Of a stretch of 64,000 nucleotides of DNA, positions 45,430-55,645 are shown in pieces. Both the position numbers and the translations under genes were made by a program. Position 1 is the first letter of the stretch, and every line of letters starts with the position of its first letter. The stretch spans positions 62,001-126,000 of the forward strand of contig PYSS01000054.1 in NCBI GenBank assembly GCA_003049465.1, in the 5' to 3' direction. This DNA is from Magnaporthiopsis rhizophila. Its lineage: Eukaryota; Ascomycota; Sordariomycetes; Magnaporthales; Magnaporthaceae. The notes under the pieces were generated by a model. The model made no database searches. It saw only the letters and a program-made list of their open reading frames with translations, and was not told the DNA's origin.

Positions 45430-45721
45430 TGGCCGCCGCGGCGGACCAGGCCGTGATGGTGAACTGGGCCGAGGAGAAGAAGGAGAGGTACTGGAGCGGA
45501 CCCCAGATGCGCCGGGAGGGTGGCAAGGGGATGATGTCTGGGTTGAGGAGGGCGGTTGAAGGGGTTGTGTCGGGGAGGGAGAGGTGGGTGGTTATGATGA
45601 AGAGGAGGCTGCTGCTGGTGGTGTGTGATGGGTGGAGGGGAGGAGGGGCTCCGTTTCTGGGGTGCGTGATGGGCTTGCCATTGTGCAGCTTCTTGCCCGT
45701 CTTGCCTTGCTCGCCGTTTCT
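43553..45721 (-). CDS. NCS1-family nucleobase/cation permease, gapped and frameshifted
   Basis: Membrane permease of the NCS1 family (uracil, allantoin, purine or related substrates). N-terminal sequence NPDIIPLPPSRRIWGPLQYL and TITAWSAAAAI enters an N/poly-G gap (45356-45428). The middle part gives VFLSIPTTTTRGLVGFAIL-like sequence, ILNQSDYTRFARRPGAQVPG and AEKVISNGYAAGMDLAGLFP. An intron (GTAGGG to CGTCTAG) leads to the small exon 44250-44224, TDYFLLRKQ. Further exons give ALYTLSPEGSYYFTRGFNPR and, best joined at GTCAGT/TCTCAG, NYFFGFFTASLVYYAVVRAL. One base is missing in a C run near 45025-45028, where AAP must shift to VWFRRPETAARAL. No ATG is seen at the 5' end, so the start is unresolved. 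Confidence 0.78.
45356..45428. other. Assembly gap (34 N) followed by 39 G
   Basis: Undetermined bases 45356-45389 adjoin a pure G run 45390-45428, inside the permease gene. It is almost certainly a sequencing or assembly artefact. Confidence 0.95.
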
Positions 45722-46426
45722 CTGGGAACGTTACGGGAATGTCGAAGTTGGGAGGATGAAAATTGACGGTGTTCGCGCGCGAATTAACGATATTGATCCG
45801 CCCTCCATCCCACCAATCCCAGTTCGTTCCCCAGGCCCGTTTTGGTCCTGCAGCGTTCCATCCGGTAATGGCCGCGCCTAGGTGCCCGTACCGGAGGATC
45901 TGATAAGATTGATAAGATCTGGGCTCCAGATCTCCCGCCTTGCAGTTGTCGGGTTAGGGTTGCTGTGTTGGAATTGAAGCTCTCGAACCGTCCTGCACCA
46001 CACCTACAAGGAACGAGAACGAAACACGCGAACGCCTCCTGCTGACAATAATCTTACGGCCACCTCGGAGCTGTTTGATTGAGCGCCCATCGCCAGCGCA
46101 TACCTATCCCGTTCTCTCTTTGGGAGCGGAGCCCCACCGCCTTCCCTCCTTCATTCAACTCCAACTACGGGCCTCGCGACCTATTTATCGGGCATCAATC
46201 TCTCTGTCGTCCAGGCCGACAACCTTCCTGCCGTCATAACTGGTCCACCAGCCACTTCGCCAAGCTCCCGCTCCTACCTCTAATCCACCAACCAAACACC
46301 AAGAACATCCTCGGAACCCACCACACCACCACGCTCTGCAGAGCGCGGCCTCGCGTTCCTCTTCCTACGGTCGCTTCACCCCGCTACACTATGTCATCAA
46401 TGAGGACCTAGGATTCCGAATCCACA
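45722..46426. other. Intergenic region
   Basis: Divergent spacer between the permease (-) and the next gene (+). It carries the paired GATA sites and possibly an unresolved first exon of the permease. Confidence 0.5.
45898..45916. promoter_or_regulatory. Paired GATA sites beside the NCS1 permease
   Basis: ATCTGATAA (45898-45906) is followed at once by ATTGATAAG (45908-45916). Closely paired HGATAR sites are the preferred target of the nitrogen regulator NIT2/AreA. The first also matches the iron-GATA consensus ATCWGATAA. They lie about 180 bases upstream of the visible permease 5' end and about 510 bases upstream of the next gene. Function is inferred. Confidence 0.45.
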
Positions 46427-47620
46427 ATGCCGGTCTCGAGGGAGCTCGCCTTCGAGTGGGAGTGTGGCCACTTCACGGACCCCGAATTCCGGCCCCTCGA
46501 CCAAGTCACGAAGCCCTTCATCGAAGCGCGTACCAAGCCCTAGGAGGACCGTCTCAAGGACTACTGGGTCTGGTACGAGGAGAAGAAAAGCCAAGCCCGG
46601 CCTTCTCGCAAAGACGAACGCGCTATGCAGCTGCATCTCAGCCAAACACTCAGCATCGAGCCACGAGAGGGCGACGGATTTCTTGTCAGACGTTGCAAGC
46701 GCTGGATTGGCAATCAACAGCTCCAGCTGGAGCGGAGATGCCGCATCGGGACCGAGTTCCACGGCTTCACTTCCCTGCCGGTTGAGATCCGCATCATGAT
46801 CTACAAACATCTCCTCATAGCCCCCACTGGAAAATTCCTGATGTCACCACAAAGGAACTATAAGTTCGAGAAGATCGATGTGAGTTACATGAAAAATATC
46901 CATGGCAGCATTTATCGGAGATTCGAGGACTTTATCGTGCGCCGCGATGAGTATGACTTCCGACCCCAGATCAAAACGCAACCCCTCCTCACATTGGGCC
47001 TGCTTCTCTGCGTCAACAAGATGGTGCAATCGGAAGCTGACGCCGTCTTTTTTGGTGGCAACGTGATGGTGTTCACCAACATCTCGCCCACGGAATGTGC
47101 CGCGTATTGGTGGACAGACTCGTTCGATCGTGTGAGGCTGTCACTGCGAGGCATCAGCATCGCTCTGGTTACGAGAGACTCATATATGCTTGAGGATCCC
47201 GAAGCTATTTTTTGGGGTAACGACGTCGCCAGCCTGCGGAAATACCTCGAAGATTCGGACGAGTTGCTCTCTGACGAGGAGAAAGATACTCTCCGACGGG
47301 CCGCCCACAACAACACCGACGACAGCGACGAGTGGTACATGCCGAGCTGCCTAATTCAATTTCCAAACCTGGAGTTCTTGGAGATCTCGGTTGAGGAGGC
47401 AAACTGTCTCCCGGGCTGCTGTCGGAAGGTCGATTTCATCTGCCATTCCTTGACGGAAACGTACAAGAGAGATCAGAGCGGAGACCCGAGCACCCCTGGT
47501 CCTTGCCCGCCCAAGGTGATCAAGTTTCTGGGATGGAAAGACACGGAAGAGCAAGACCGGATCAGGAAGCACCTTGAGGGTTCTGAGGCTTTGCAGGAAA
47601 CTCGGATCATGTTTGAGTAG
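46427..47620 (+). CDS. F-box/2EXR-like protein, with in-frame TAG near the 5' end
   Basis: From Met46625 a 331-residue frame is intact. It contains FTSLPVEIRIMIYKHLLIAP (about residue 50), the core of fungal 2EXR/F-box-like domains. The rest, for example TLGLLLCVNKMVQSEADAVF and FPNLEFLEISVEEANCLPGC, resembles the usual leucine-rich remainder. Protein-like sequence extends upstream in the same frame to ATG 46427 (MPVSRELAFEWECGHFTDPE) but is cut by TAG at 46541. A second in-frame TAG at 46409 separates another ATG (46391). Either translation starts at 46625, an intron ends at 46543, or the gene is a recent pseudogene. The function is unknown. Confidence 0.65.
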
Positions 47621-48443
47621 TGGGGCTACGATAAGACGACGAGAAAATGGCTGAGAAACAACGGCACATGTGGACGGAAATTGGAAGCTGAAGGCACTGG
47701 TAGGGGATGCTGATGGAATGGCGTTTTTCGCTTGTCATCCATCCACGTCGCAGCTACGGTGGCCAAGGAGGCCAGCTGAAAGTGGGCCGAGATCGGGGCA
47801 ATCGCTGCATCAGATAAGATGATCAGATAAAATTTTCTCATCAGACCCCCACCTGGCGGCGCCACCAACGCCCCCTAACGTTAGCTCGCACAGGCTCGGC
47901 GAATCACAGACAGACATGGTGCCAGCTTGCCGACCCCTGGGTCTTCCAATGTGACGCCAAACCCCGCCTTCTAACCGGTCTCTTGTGTCCTAACCGCCGA
48001 CACGTCAGGCGAGAGAACAGCTAGCGGAGATGCTGCGAGGCCATCAACACCAGAAGTCTTGTTCGAGTCAAGCTTTGTGCCCTGCGTCGGGAACGCTTTC
48101 GCTTTCCAGCCCTCAGCCGCACCGCCGCTCGTTCAAGATGTGAAAATCCCGCAGCGATCGTCGGGGAGGCCATGGGTGTGACGAATACTATTGTTGGAGC
48201 CATGCCTGGCCATGGGCCCGCTGAAATTTCCCAGCCATCGGCCATTTTCGGGTCACCCGCCCCGTCATCGGGGATTGGCTTCCATCCTCTCGTGGGGTGT
48301 GGGCGCTGATAGAAGCCCGCCTACCGCCACAACACCACCACTAACCTCCAAGCCAACGAGAAGACTCCGTAGCTCGTCCCCCCTCGCGCAACCATTAAAT
48401 ACCCTCCGTCCGCCCCTACCTGCCCTTCGGGTCTTTTCTCCCC
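47621..48443. other. Intergenic region upstream of the siderophore transporter
   Basis: Contains the tandem ATCAGATAA sites described separately. No gene is supported. Confidence 0.55.
47809..47830. promoter_or_regulatory. Tandem iron-GATA sites (ATCAGATAA twice)
   Basis: Perfect ATCAGATAA at 47809-47817 and again at 47822-47830, 13 bases apart. ATCWGATAA is the established site of the iron-repressing GATA factors (SreA/Sre1/Fep1). The next gene downstream, starting 614 bases after the second site, is a siderophore transporter, a classic target of that factor. Confidence 0.7.
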
Positions 48444-50378
48444 ATGTCGCCGTCATCTAACAGCCGGGGTTACAACACTTTCCCCGCGGAACCGCGTCGG
48501 TCTACCGAAGCCCTGCAGCCAGCCATGAACAAGATTTTTTCGCGCCCGGCCGCTACCTTGGCCCCGGTCGTCGCCGAGGACCAGCCCAAGAGCCCGCAGG
48601 TGGTCGACAAGGCCAGCGACGGCGAGGCCGGCCCCAACGGTCGCTCTCCTACCCAAGATGCCACCACCGAAGACGACCAGGACGCGATCGACAAGACCGC
48701 CCAGCGCGGCGTCCAGAAGATAGAGGCCACCACCAAGGTCTGGTCGCGCAACCACCTGATCCTGGCCTACGTCCTGTGAGTTGCGTTCAGTGCTCAGCGC
48801 AGGCACACGCGGCTGACAAATGCTCACAGGATCTGGATCATCAACTTCGTCGACGCCCTGGAGCAGGGCATGTCGGGCTCGCTGGTGGCGTACGTGACGT
48901 CGTCGTTTGCGCAGCACTCGCTCACCGCCACGACGAGCGTCATGTCTAGCATCATCGGCGGTCTCTTCAAGCTGCCGCTGGCTAAAGTGCTCGACATCTG
49001 GGGCCGGCCGCACGGCTTCGTGCTGTGCATGGTCCTGCTGACCATCGGCCTGGTCATGATGGCGGCTTGCAACAACGTCGAGACGTACGCGGCCGCCCAG
49101 GTTTTCTATTGGGTCGGCTACAACGGCCTCAGCTATAGCCTGTCCATCTTCGTGGCCGACACGTCGGCCCTCAAGAACCGCGCGCTGCTGTTTGCCTTTA
49201 TGTCGTCGCCCTACATCGTCACCGTCTGGACCAGCGGGCCCATCGCCCAGAGCTTCCTCGACACGGTCGGATGGCGCTGGGCCTTTGGCACCTTCGCCAT
49301 CGTCACGCCCGTCATGTGCACCCCGCTGCTGGGCCTGTTTGCGTGGAACTACCGCAAGGCCAAGGTCATGGGCCTGATCATGCCCGAGGACTCGGGCCGG
49401 TCGGCCTGGGAGTCGGTCAAGCACTACGTGGTCCAGTTCGACCTGCTGGGCATCCTCCTGCTGGCTGGTGGCCTCGCGCTGTTCCTGCTGCCCTTCAGCC
49501 TGTATACCGTCGTCGAGGGCCAGTGGGCCAGCGCGACGGTGATCTGCCTGCTCGTATTCGGCGTGCTGCTGATGGTGGCCTTTGCCCTCTACGAGAAGCT
49601 GCTGGCGCCCGTGACCTTCATCCCGTTCGAGCTGCTGACGGACCGCAGCATCCTGGGCGCGTCGGTGCTGTCGGCGGTGCTGTTCATCAGCTTCTACATC
49701 TGGGACAGCTACTTCCCGTCGTTCCTGCAGGTGGTCAACGGGCTCGACGTGACGCGCAGCTCGTACGTGGTCAACATCTACAGCATCGGCTCGTGTTTCT
49801 GGGCCATCGTGGTCGGCTTCCTGATCCGCTGGACGGGGCGGTTCAAGTGGCTGGCCGTCTACTTTGGCATGCCGCTGACCATGGTCGGGGTCGGCTTGAT
49901 GCTCGCGTTCCGGCAGCCCGACGTCAACATTGGCTACATTGTCATGTGCCAGATATTTATTGCTGTCGCCGGCGGCACCCTCGTCATCTGCATCGAGATG
50001 GCGGGCATGGCGGCCGTGACGCACCAGCACATCGCCGTTGTGCTGGCGCTCATGTCCATGTTCTCGTCAATTGGCGGCGCCATCGGGAGCACCGTGGCCG
50101 CGGCAATCTGGACAGGGGTGTTCCCGGCCCGTCTGGCGGAGTACCTCCCGGCCGAGGACCAGGGGAGCCTGACGGAGATCTACTCGGACCTGACCAAGCA
50201 GCTGTCATACCCCTGGGGCTCGCCGACGCGCCAGGCCATCCAGCACGCGTACGGCGACGCGCAGCGGCTGATGCTCATCGCCAGCACCGTCATCCTCGTG
50301 CTCGGCTTTGCGTGCTGCATCGTGTGGCGCGACTACCGTGTCAAGGACTTTAAGCAGGTCAAGGGGCGCGTTATTTAG
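48444..50378 (+). CDS. MFS siderophore iron transporter (Sit1/Mir type)
   Basis: Imports ferric siderophores at the plasma membrane. Exon 1 (48444-48775) gives a polar N-terminus; exon 2 (48830-50378) joins in phase 2 for 626 residues. The first helix has IWIINFVDALEQGMSGSLVA, and LAKVLDIWGRPHGFVLCMVL is the family form of motif A. VFYWVGYNGLSYSLSIFVAD and FVADTSALKNRALLFAF are typical of siderophore transporters, as is the late FPARLAEYLPAEDQGSL loop with TEIYSDLTKQLSYPWGSPTR. Two perfect ATCAGATAA elements lie upstream, which fits iron repression. The substrate siderophore cannot be told. No siderophore synthetase is in the window. Confidence 0.93.
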
Positions 50379-51037
50379 AGTCCCTGTGCTGCATGGATGG
50401 ATGGTAACCCTTATGGTAACGTTTTGGATGTGACGAAACTTTTGTTTGGAATCATGGCCTTGACTTATGGGCTGGAGTCAGCCACGTTGGGGCAAAAAGG
50501 GGTGGGGTACATGGTCTACCTAGGATTTGGTGCTGAGAATTCCATGGCATTATCCCACCATAAAGACGCCACAGTCCGCCCGAGCCCCAGGTTGCGAGAG
50601 GCATGATAGATTGACCGGTGCATCCGACCCAAAACAGAACAAGGTTTGCGGCTCCACGCAGGGGCCGCCATGCAATGGGCCGTTTCCCCGGCGGCTTTGT
50701 CGCGCCAAAGGCGGGGTTTGTGTGTGCTGACTGATTCACAGCCCTTGATTTTGGCACGGTTCCTGGCCCCAGAGCGCGAACGAGCGCCGGTTCATGCCCT
50801 GTCGGTGAGGGCGTCGCGGAGTCCGCGGTCGGAAGGGACATGCCTACTTCGGGCTTTTTGGCCACGGAGGCCACACATCTATAAGATGCCGTCAAGGCGG
50901 ACGAGCGGAGGAGTCTGCCCAAGTTGGGGCAAGTCATCGTGCAAGTCGTTTCACTCTTTTGACGACTATAGACACACTCGTTCGATTTATATACCCTCCT
51001 TCCTTCCCACCAGACAGACACACAAGACACACCAACT
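50379..51037. other. Intergenic spacer and GH7 promoter
   Basis: No gene. TATA-like elements TATAAG (about 50880) and TTATATACC (about 50986) precede the cellulase. I did not find a clear xylanase-regulator site. Confidence 0.5.
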
Positions 51038-52402
51038 ATGTCGAGACACGTAACCAGACCGGCGGCGCTCCTGCCCCTCATCTTCGCGGCCTTCGCGGGC
51101 GCGCAGCAGATCGGCGAGGGCACCGAGGCACACCCGGAGCTGCCGACGCGGTTCTGTACCAAGGCGGGCGGGTGCGTAACCAAGCAGACCAAGATCGTGG
51201 CCAAGGCGGAGAACCACAACATGTATTGGGACGGCGACAAGAAGAAGGCGTGCGAATCGGCCTTTAACACGACGAGCGAGTGCGCCTTCAACGGCGACGC
51301 GACGGCGTGCACAAAGAAGTGCTTCATCGAACCCATCAGCAACTACTCGACCATTGGGGTCAGCACCAAGGGCGACGCGCTGACGCTGAAGCTGTTCATG
51401 CCCAACCGCAACGGCACGGGCTACACGCGCATCAACCCGCAGGTGCACCTGCTGGCCGAGGACGCGAAGAACTACGAGATGTTCAAGCTGGTCAACCAGG
51501 AGCTCACGTTCGACGTCGACATGTCGGCCCTGACGTGCGGGCTCAACGGGGCGCTGTACTTTAGCGAGATGGAGGCGTCCGGGTCGCGCAGCGAGCTGAA
51601 CCCGGCGGGGGCGGCGCACGGCACGGGCTACTGCGACGCGCAGTGCTTCACCACGCCGGCCTACATCAACGGCCTGGCCAACCTCAACAAGAGCGGCAGC
51701 TGCTGCAACGAGATGGACATTTGGGAGGCCAACAAGGTGGCGACCGTCTTCACGCCGCACACCTGCAGCAAGCCATCCTCGTTCCTGTGCCGGGGGGACG
51801 ACGAGTGCGGCAAGGGGCCCAAGGGAGTGTGCGACAAGGCCGGGTGCGGCATCAACCCGTACAAGTACGGCAGCAAGGACTTTTACGGCGAGGGCAAGAC
51901 GGTCGACACGAAGCGGCCCTTCACCGTGGTCACGCAGTTTGTGCACGCCAACCGCGACCAGAGCGACGCGGCGCGCGCGGGGCCCTTGAAGATGATTGTG
52001 CGCAAGTACGTGCAGGACGGCCGCGTCATCGCCAGCCCGCCCGTCGTGCTGCCTTCGACCGCCCCGGGCGGCAGCAGCCCCCCGAGTCCCAACGACACCA
52101 CGGGGGCGCTCACGCAGCCCTTTTGCGACGCCGTCAACGCCACCGCCTTCAACCGGCTCGGCGGCGTGGCGGGCATGGGCGACTCCATGGCCCGAGGCAT
52201 GGTGCTCGTCTTCAGCATCTGGAACTCGCTCACGGGCGACAACATGAACTGGCTGGACTCGGGCAAGGCGGGGCCCTGCGCCCCGGACCTGGGCAGCCCC
52301 GACAAGGTGCTGGCGCGCGACCCGAACGTGTCGGTCACGTTTTCTAATATACGCTGGGGCGAGCTGGAGACGACGTGCCAGGGGGGTGGCAGCAGGGCGT
52401 AG
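51038..52402 (+). CDS. GH7 cellulase (endoglucanase/cellobiohydrolase family), no CBM
   Basis: Secreted glycoside hydrolase family 7 enzyme acting on beta-1,4-glucan. Single exon, 454 residues. The signal peptide is MSRHVTRPAALLPLIFAAFA, with probable cleavage before QQIGEGTEAHPELPT. The catalytic triad motif EMDIWEAN is at about 225-230 (nucleophile Glu225, Asp227, acid Glu230). It is preceded by GTGYCDAQCF and a disulfide-rich SGSCCNEMD stretch. Many paired cysteines and N-x-T sites fit secretion. There is no cellulose-binding module or linker at the C-terminus. The short substrate loops suggest an endoglucanase rather than a tunnel-shaped cellobiohydrolase; that is inference. Confidence 0.92.
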   Translation: MSRHVTRPAALLPLIFAAFAGAQQIGEGTEAHPELPTRFCTKAGGCVTKQTKIVAKAENHNMYWDGDKKKACESAFNTTSECAFNGDATACTKKCFIEPISNYSTIGVSTKGDALTLKLFMPNRNGTGYTRINPQVHLLAEDAKNYEMFKLVNQELTFDVDMSALTCGLNGALYFSEMEASGSRSELNPAGAAHGTGYCDAQCFTTPAYINGLANLNKSGSCCNEMDIWEANKVATVFTPHTCSKPSSFLCRGDDECGKGPKGVCDKAGCGINPYKYGSKDFYGEGKTVDTKRPFTVVTQFVHANRDQSDAARAGPLKMIVRKYVQDGRVIASPPVVLPSTAPGGSSPPSPNDTTGALTQPFCDAVNATAFNRLGGVAGMGDSMARGMVLVFSIWNSLTGDNMNWLDSGKAGPCAPDLGSPDKVLARDPNVSVTFSNIRWGELETTCQGGGSRA

Positions 52403-53902
52403 GCGTGTATCTTGACGCGTCGGCCGGGGGAAGGTCACCTGCAACCAACGCACAACAATGCCGTCCGAGTTGAGTATATTTTGAATATGGGAAGGCTCCG
52501 CAGCCTGGATTTACAAAAAGCGTTTCTTTTCGCGAGGTTTCACTGTTTTGCTCGAGATACGGTCTATTAAAAGCAAAGGTTGTGCAGTGAAAGGGGTAGG
52601 ATGCTATTTTGGACCCAACTCTTTTTTGGTCGACGTGCCTAGGTGAGCTCCTAGGAGGGGGATGGGACCCACTCTTGCGTGGAGACTCTTTCTACGGACG
52701 TTCTCGGCAGTTCAAATCTGTCCTGAAAGGTTCAAATACGGTGCATTTTGGTGCCTAATAAGGTTCAGCAGTTGGATGGGAGGCAGGCATTTCGATGTGC
52801 AACACCACGTGGCCAAAAGATGATGCATTTATTCGTCAAATTGAGCTGGGCTGATCGCTACCCGGGCTCCCGGAAACTTTGACGGCGTCGCCCAGACTTA
52901 CAGATGCCAAGCAAAGCCCGGGCCGGTAAACAAATCCCCGACGCACAAATTAACCACGCCAAAAAAAGTTTCCGACATCAAGTTTACATGGTCAGAAACG
53001 CCAGAAACAGGCGATTCTAAGGGTATATTTAGCAATGCTAATTGTTAAGATCTCGAATAAATGAATACAACCCGAACGAAAGGTCGTATCGGGTTTCAGA
53101 GGCCGGCTAGCCAAGGCATGCACAGGGAACTGAGGCGCATCTCCGCCGCACAACCGCAAGACACAAACCCCCGGAAATGTGGGTTTGGCCTTTAATCTGC
53201 CGGCTTGGCGGGCTTTTGTTCCCGCAAGCCAAGAAAGGCCGCATTGCCGATGCCGAGCCCGAGGTCTGTTGATGGCATCACTGGCTGTTGGGCGTTGGAC
53301 TTTTTATGCTGGATTCCTATCAAAACGTCTCCCTTAACGGCGGTAAGATGAACGTGATGCCGACGAGAGACAGAGAGAGTGACGGGGATGGCGAAAGACC
53401 TGCGGCTTTGTAATGCCGAAGAACCCGGTCACCACCACACAAAAAGGAAGCATATTGCTCCGGGCATGGCCGAGGCCGACGTGGGATCCCTGCCACATAT
53501 CCTATCGATGGACGGCAGACTCAATCTGAACAGCCAAAACCACGCGTCCCTCTCGTGCGATGCACGAAAGTAAAAACGGGGAGGGAGACAAGTTGTTCCG
53601 CTGGACACACAATTATGTGAGAAAATGAACGAAAAAACGCACCCCTTTGCCGTGCTCGGCTGGCATTCACCCTCCGAATCCCGACAAGTCAGCGGTCCAC
53701 TGGGTTATGTAGCCGGCTCCTCCCTCCCTCTGACGAAAGACGATAAAATACGTCAGATCTCTGCATCGTTGCGTTTCTTCCTGCCAGACCCCGTCATCGC
53801 CGCTACCGCCCGCCTGCCCACAACCTGGGGGAAAAAAAAAAGAAAGAAAGAAAAGGAAAGCCCCACCAACGCTAAGCACGACAAACATTATCCCGCGCCA
53901 AA
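52403..53902. other. Intergenic spacer
   Basis: 1.5 kb of AT-richer DNA with no supported gene, RNA or repeat. Confidence 0.55.
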
Positions 53903-55645
53903 ATGACTAGCTCCGACGCGGCGACGGTCGAGAAGGATGCCGGCAGCAGCCGCGGTGATGCCGGCAAGGCGGGCAACGAGCAGGTCGAGGTTATGCAGGG
54001 CGAGACTCTGCGGGTGGCGGCTGCACATGGCAGGCTGGCCACGGACATGTACGGACTTTTCTTTTTTCTTTTTTCTTGCTTTTTGTTTCTCAACAAACCT
54101 CCATCGATAGATGCTGATCTGACCCGCCACAGCTACGGCAACCCCCTGGTGCAGTTCGACCAGGCGGCCGTCCGCAAGCTGCGGCTCAAGATGGACCTGT
54201 ACCTGGTCCCGACCGTCGCGCTGCTATACCTGTTTTGCTTCATCGACCGGGCGAACATCGGTACGTCGACTACAGTATACTTACTTCTCTTGCCACAAAA
54301 GCAGTGATGGCTAACACACACACAAACACACACACACACACACACGCACACAGGAAACGCCAAGATCGCCGGCCTCGAAAAGGACCTCGGCATGAAGGGG
54401 TTCGACTACAACATGGTGCTCTCCATCTTTTACATCTCCTACATCATCTTCGAGATCCCCGCCACGGTTTTGTGCAAGTACGTCGGTCCCGGCTGGTTCC
54501 TGCCGGCGACGTCGCTGATGTTCGGCGTCGCGTCCCTGGCCACGGCGTTTTGCCACACGCGCGGCGCCCTGGCCGGCGTGCGCTTCGTGCTGGGCATCTT
54601 CGAGGCCGGCATGCTTCCCGGGATCGCCTACTACCTGTCGCGGTGGTACCAGCGCGCCGAGCTGACCTTCCGGCTGTCCTTGTACATGGTCATGGCGCCG
54701 CTAGCCGGCGCCTTTGGCGGCTTGCTGGCCTCGGCCATTCTGACGCTGGAGAGCTTCGCGGGTGTGACGCAGTGGCGCATGATCTTTGTCATCGAGGGCA
54801 TCTGCACCATCGTCGTGTCGACGCTCGCGTTCTTCACCCTCACCGACAGCCCGGAGTCGGCGCGCTGGATGAACGCGGAAGAAAAAGCCCTGTGCGTGGC
54901 GCGCGTCAAGTCTGAGCGCGTGGGGCAGACCGAGGTGCTGGACCGCATCGACGGCAAGAAGCTGATGGCGGGCATGTTCAACCCCGTCACGCTCGAGATC
55001 GCCGTCATCTTCTTCTTCAACAACATCACCGTCCAGGGCCTGGCCTTCTTCCTGCCCACCATCGTCTCGACCATCTACCCTGCCTACTCTACCGTCCAGA
55101 AGCAGCTGTACAGCGTGCCTCCCTACGTCGTCGGCGCCTTCTTCACCGTCGCGTTCCCGAGCCTGAGCTGGTACCTCGACCGCCGCCAGCTGCTGATCGC
55201 GGCGAGCGCCCCCCTGGTCATGACGGGCTATGCCGTGTTCCTGGGCTCGGGCGTCGCGACGGTGCGGTACGCGGCCACGTTCCTGATCGCCAGCTCGTGC
55301 ATGACCCTGGGCCCCATGTCCAACGCGCACATCAGCGCCAACGTGGTCAGCGACACGGCCCGCAGCAGCGCCATCGGCATGAACGTCATGTTCGGCAACG
55401 TCGGCGGCCTGATTTCCACCTGGTCGTTCCTGCCCTGGGATGCGCCGCACTACAGGATCGGCAACGGGCTCAACCTGGCCGCGTCGAGCATGATCCTGAT
55501 TGTCGGCCTGGCGGCCTACTTTTGGATGCGGTGGGACAACAAGCGCCGCGAGGCTCTGGATGTGCAGGCGGAGCTGGCCGGGTTGACCGAGGAGCAGATT
55601 GAGGATCTGGACTGGAAGCACCCGTCTTTTAGGTGGCGTCCTTAG
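53903..55645 (+). CDS. MFS anion:cation symporter (Dal5/Tna1-type)
   Basis: Plasma-membrane transporter of the allantoate/nicotinate/pantothenate permease family; the substrate is not determined. Three exons join in frame: 53903-54048, 54133-54260 and 54354-55645, giving 521 residues. Family marks are the first helix VPTVALLYLFCFIDRANIGN, KIAGLEKDLGMKGFDYNMVL, and the conserved YISYIIFEIPATVLCKYVGP. Others are RFVLGIFEAGMLPGIAYYLS and FVIEGICTIVVSTLAFFTLT. The C-terminus ends EEQIEDLDWKHPSFRWRP. Intron 2 holds a CA microsatellite right before its acceptor. Nothing in the neighbourhood names the substrate. Confidence 0.92.
54311..54352. repeat. CA-dinucleotide microsatellite in intron 2
   Basis: Imperfect (CA)n that merges with the acceptor CACACAG. 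Length variation here could affect splicing. Confidence 0.8.

Noticed and set aside
48453..50030. Long minus-strand ORF opposite the siderophore transporter
   Set aside because: It is an antisense shadow rich in Asp/His/Arg. The plus strand encodes a clear transporter.
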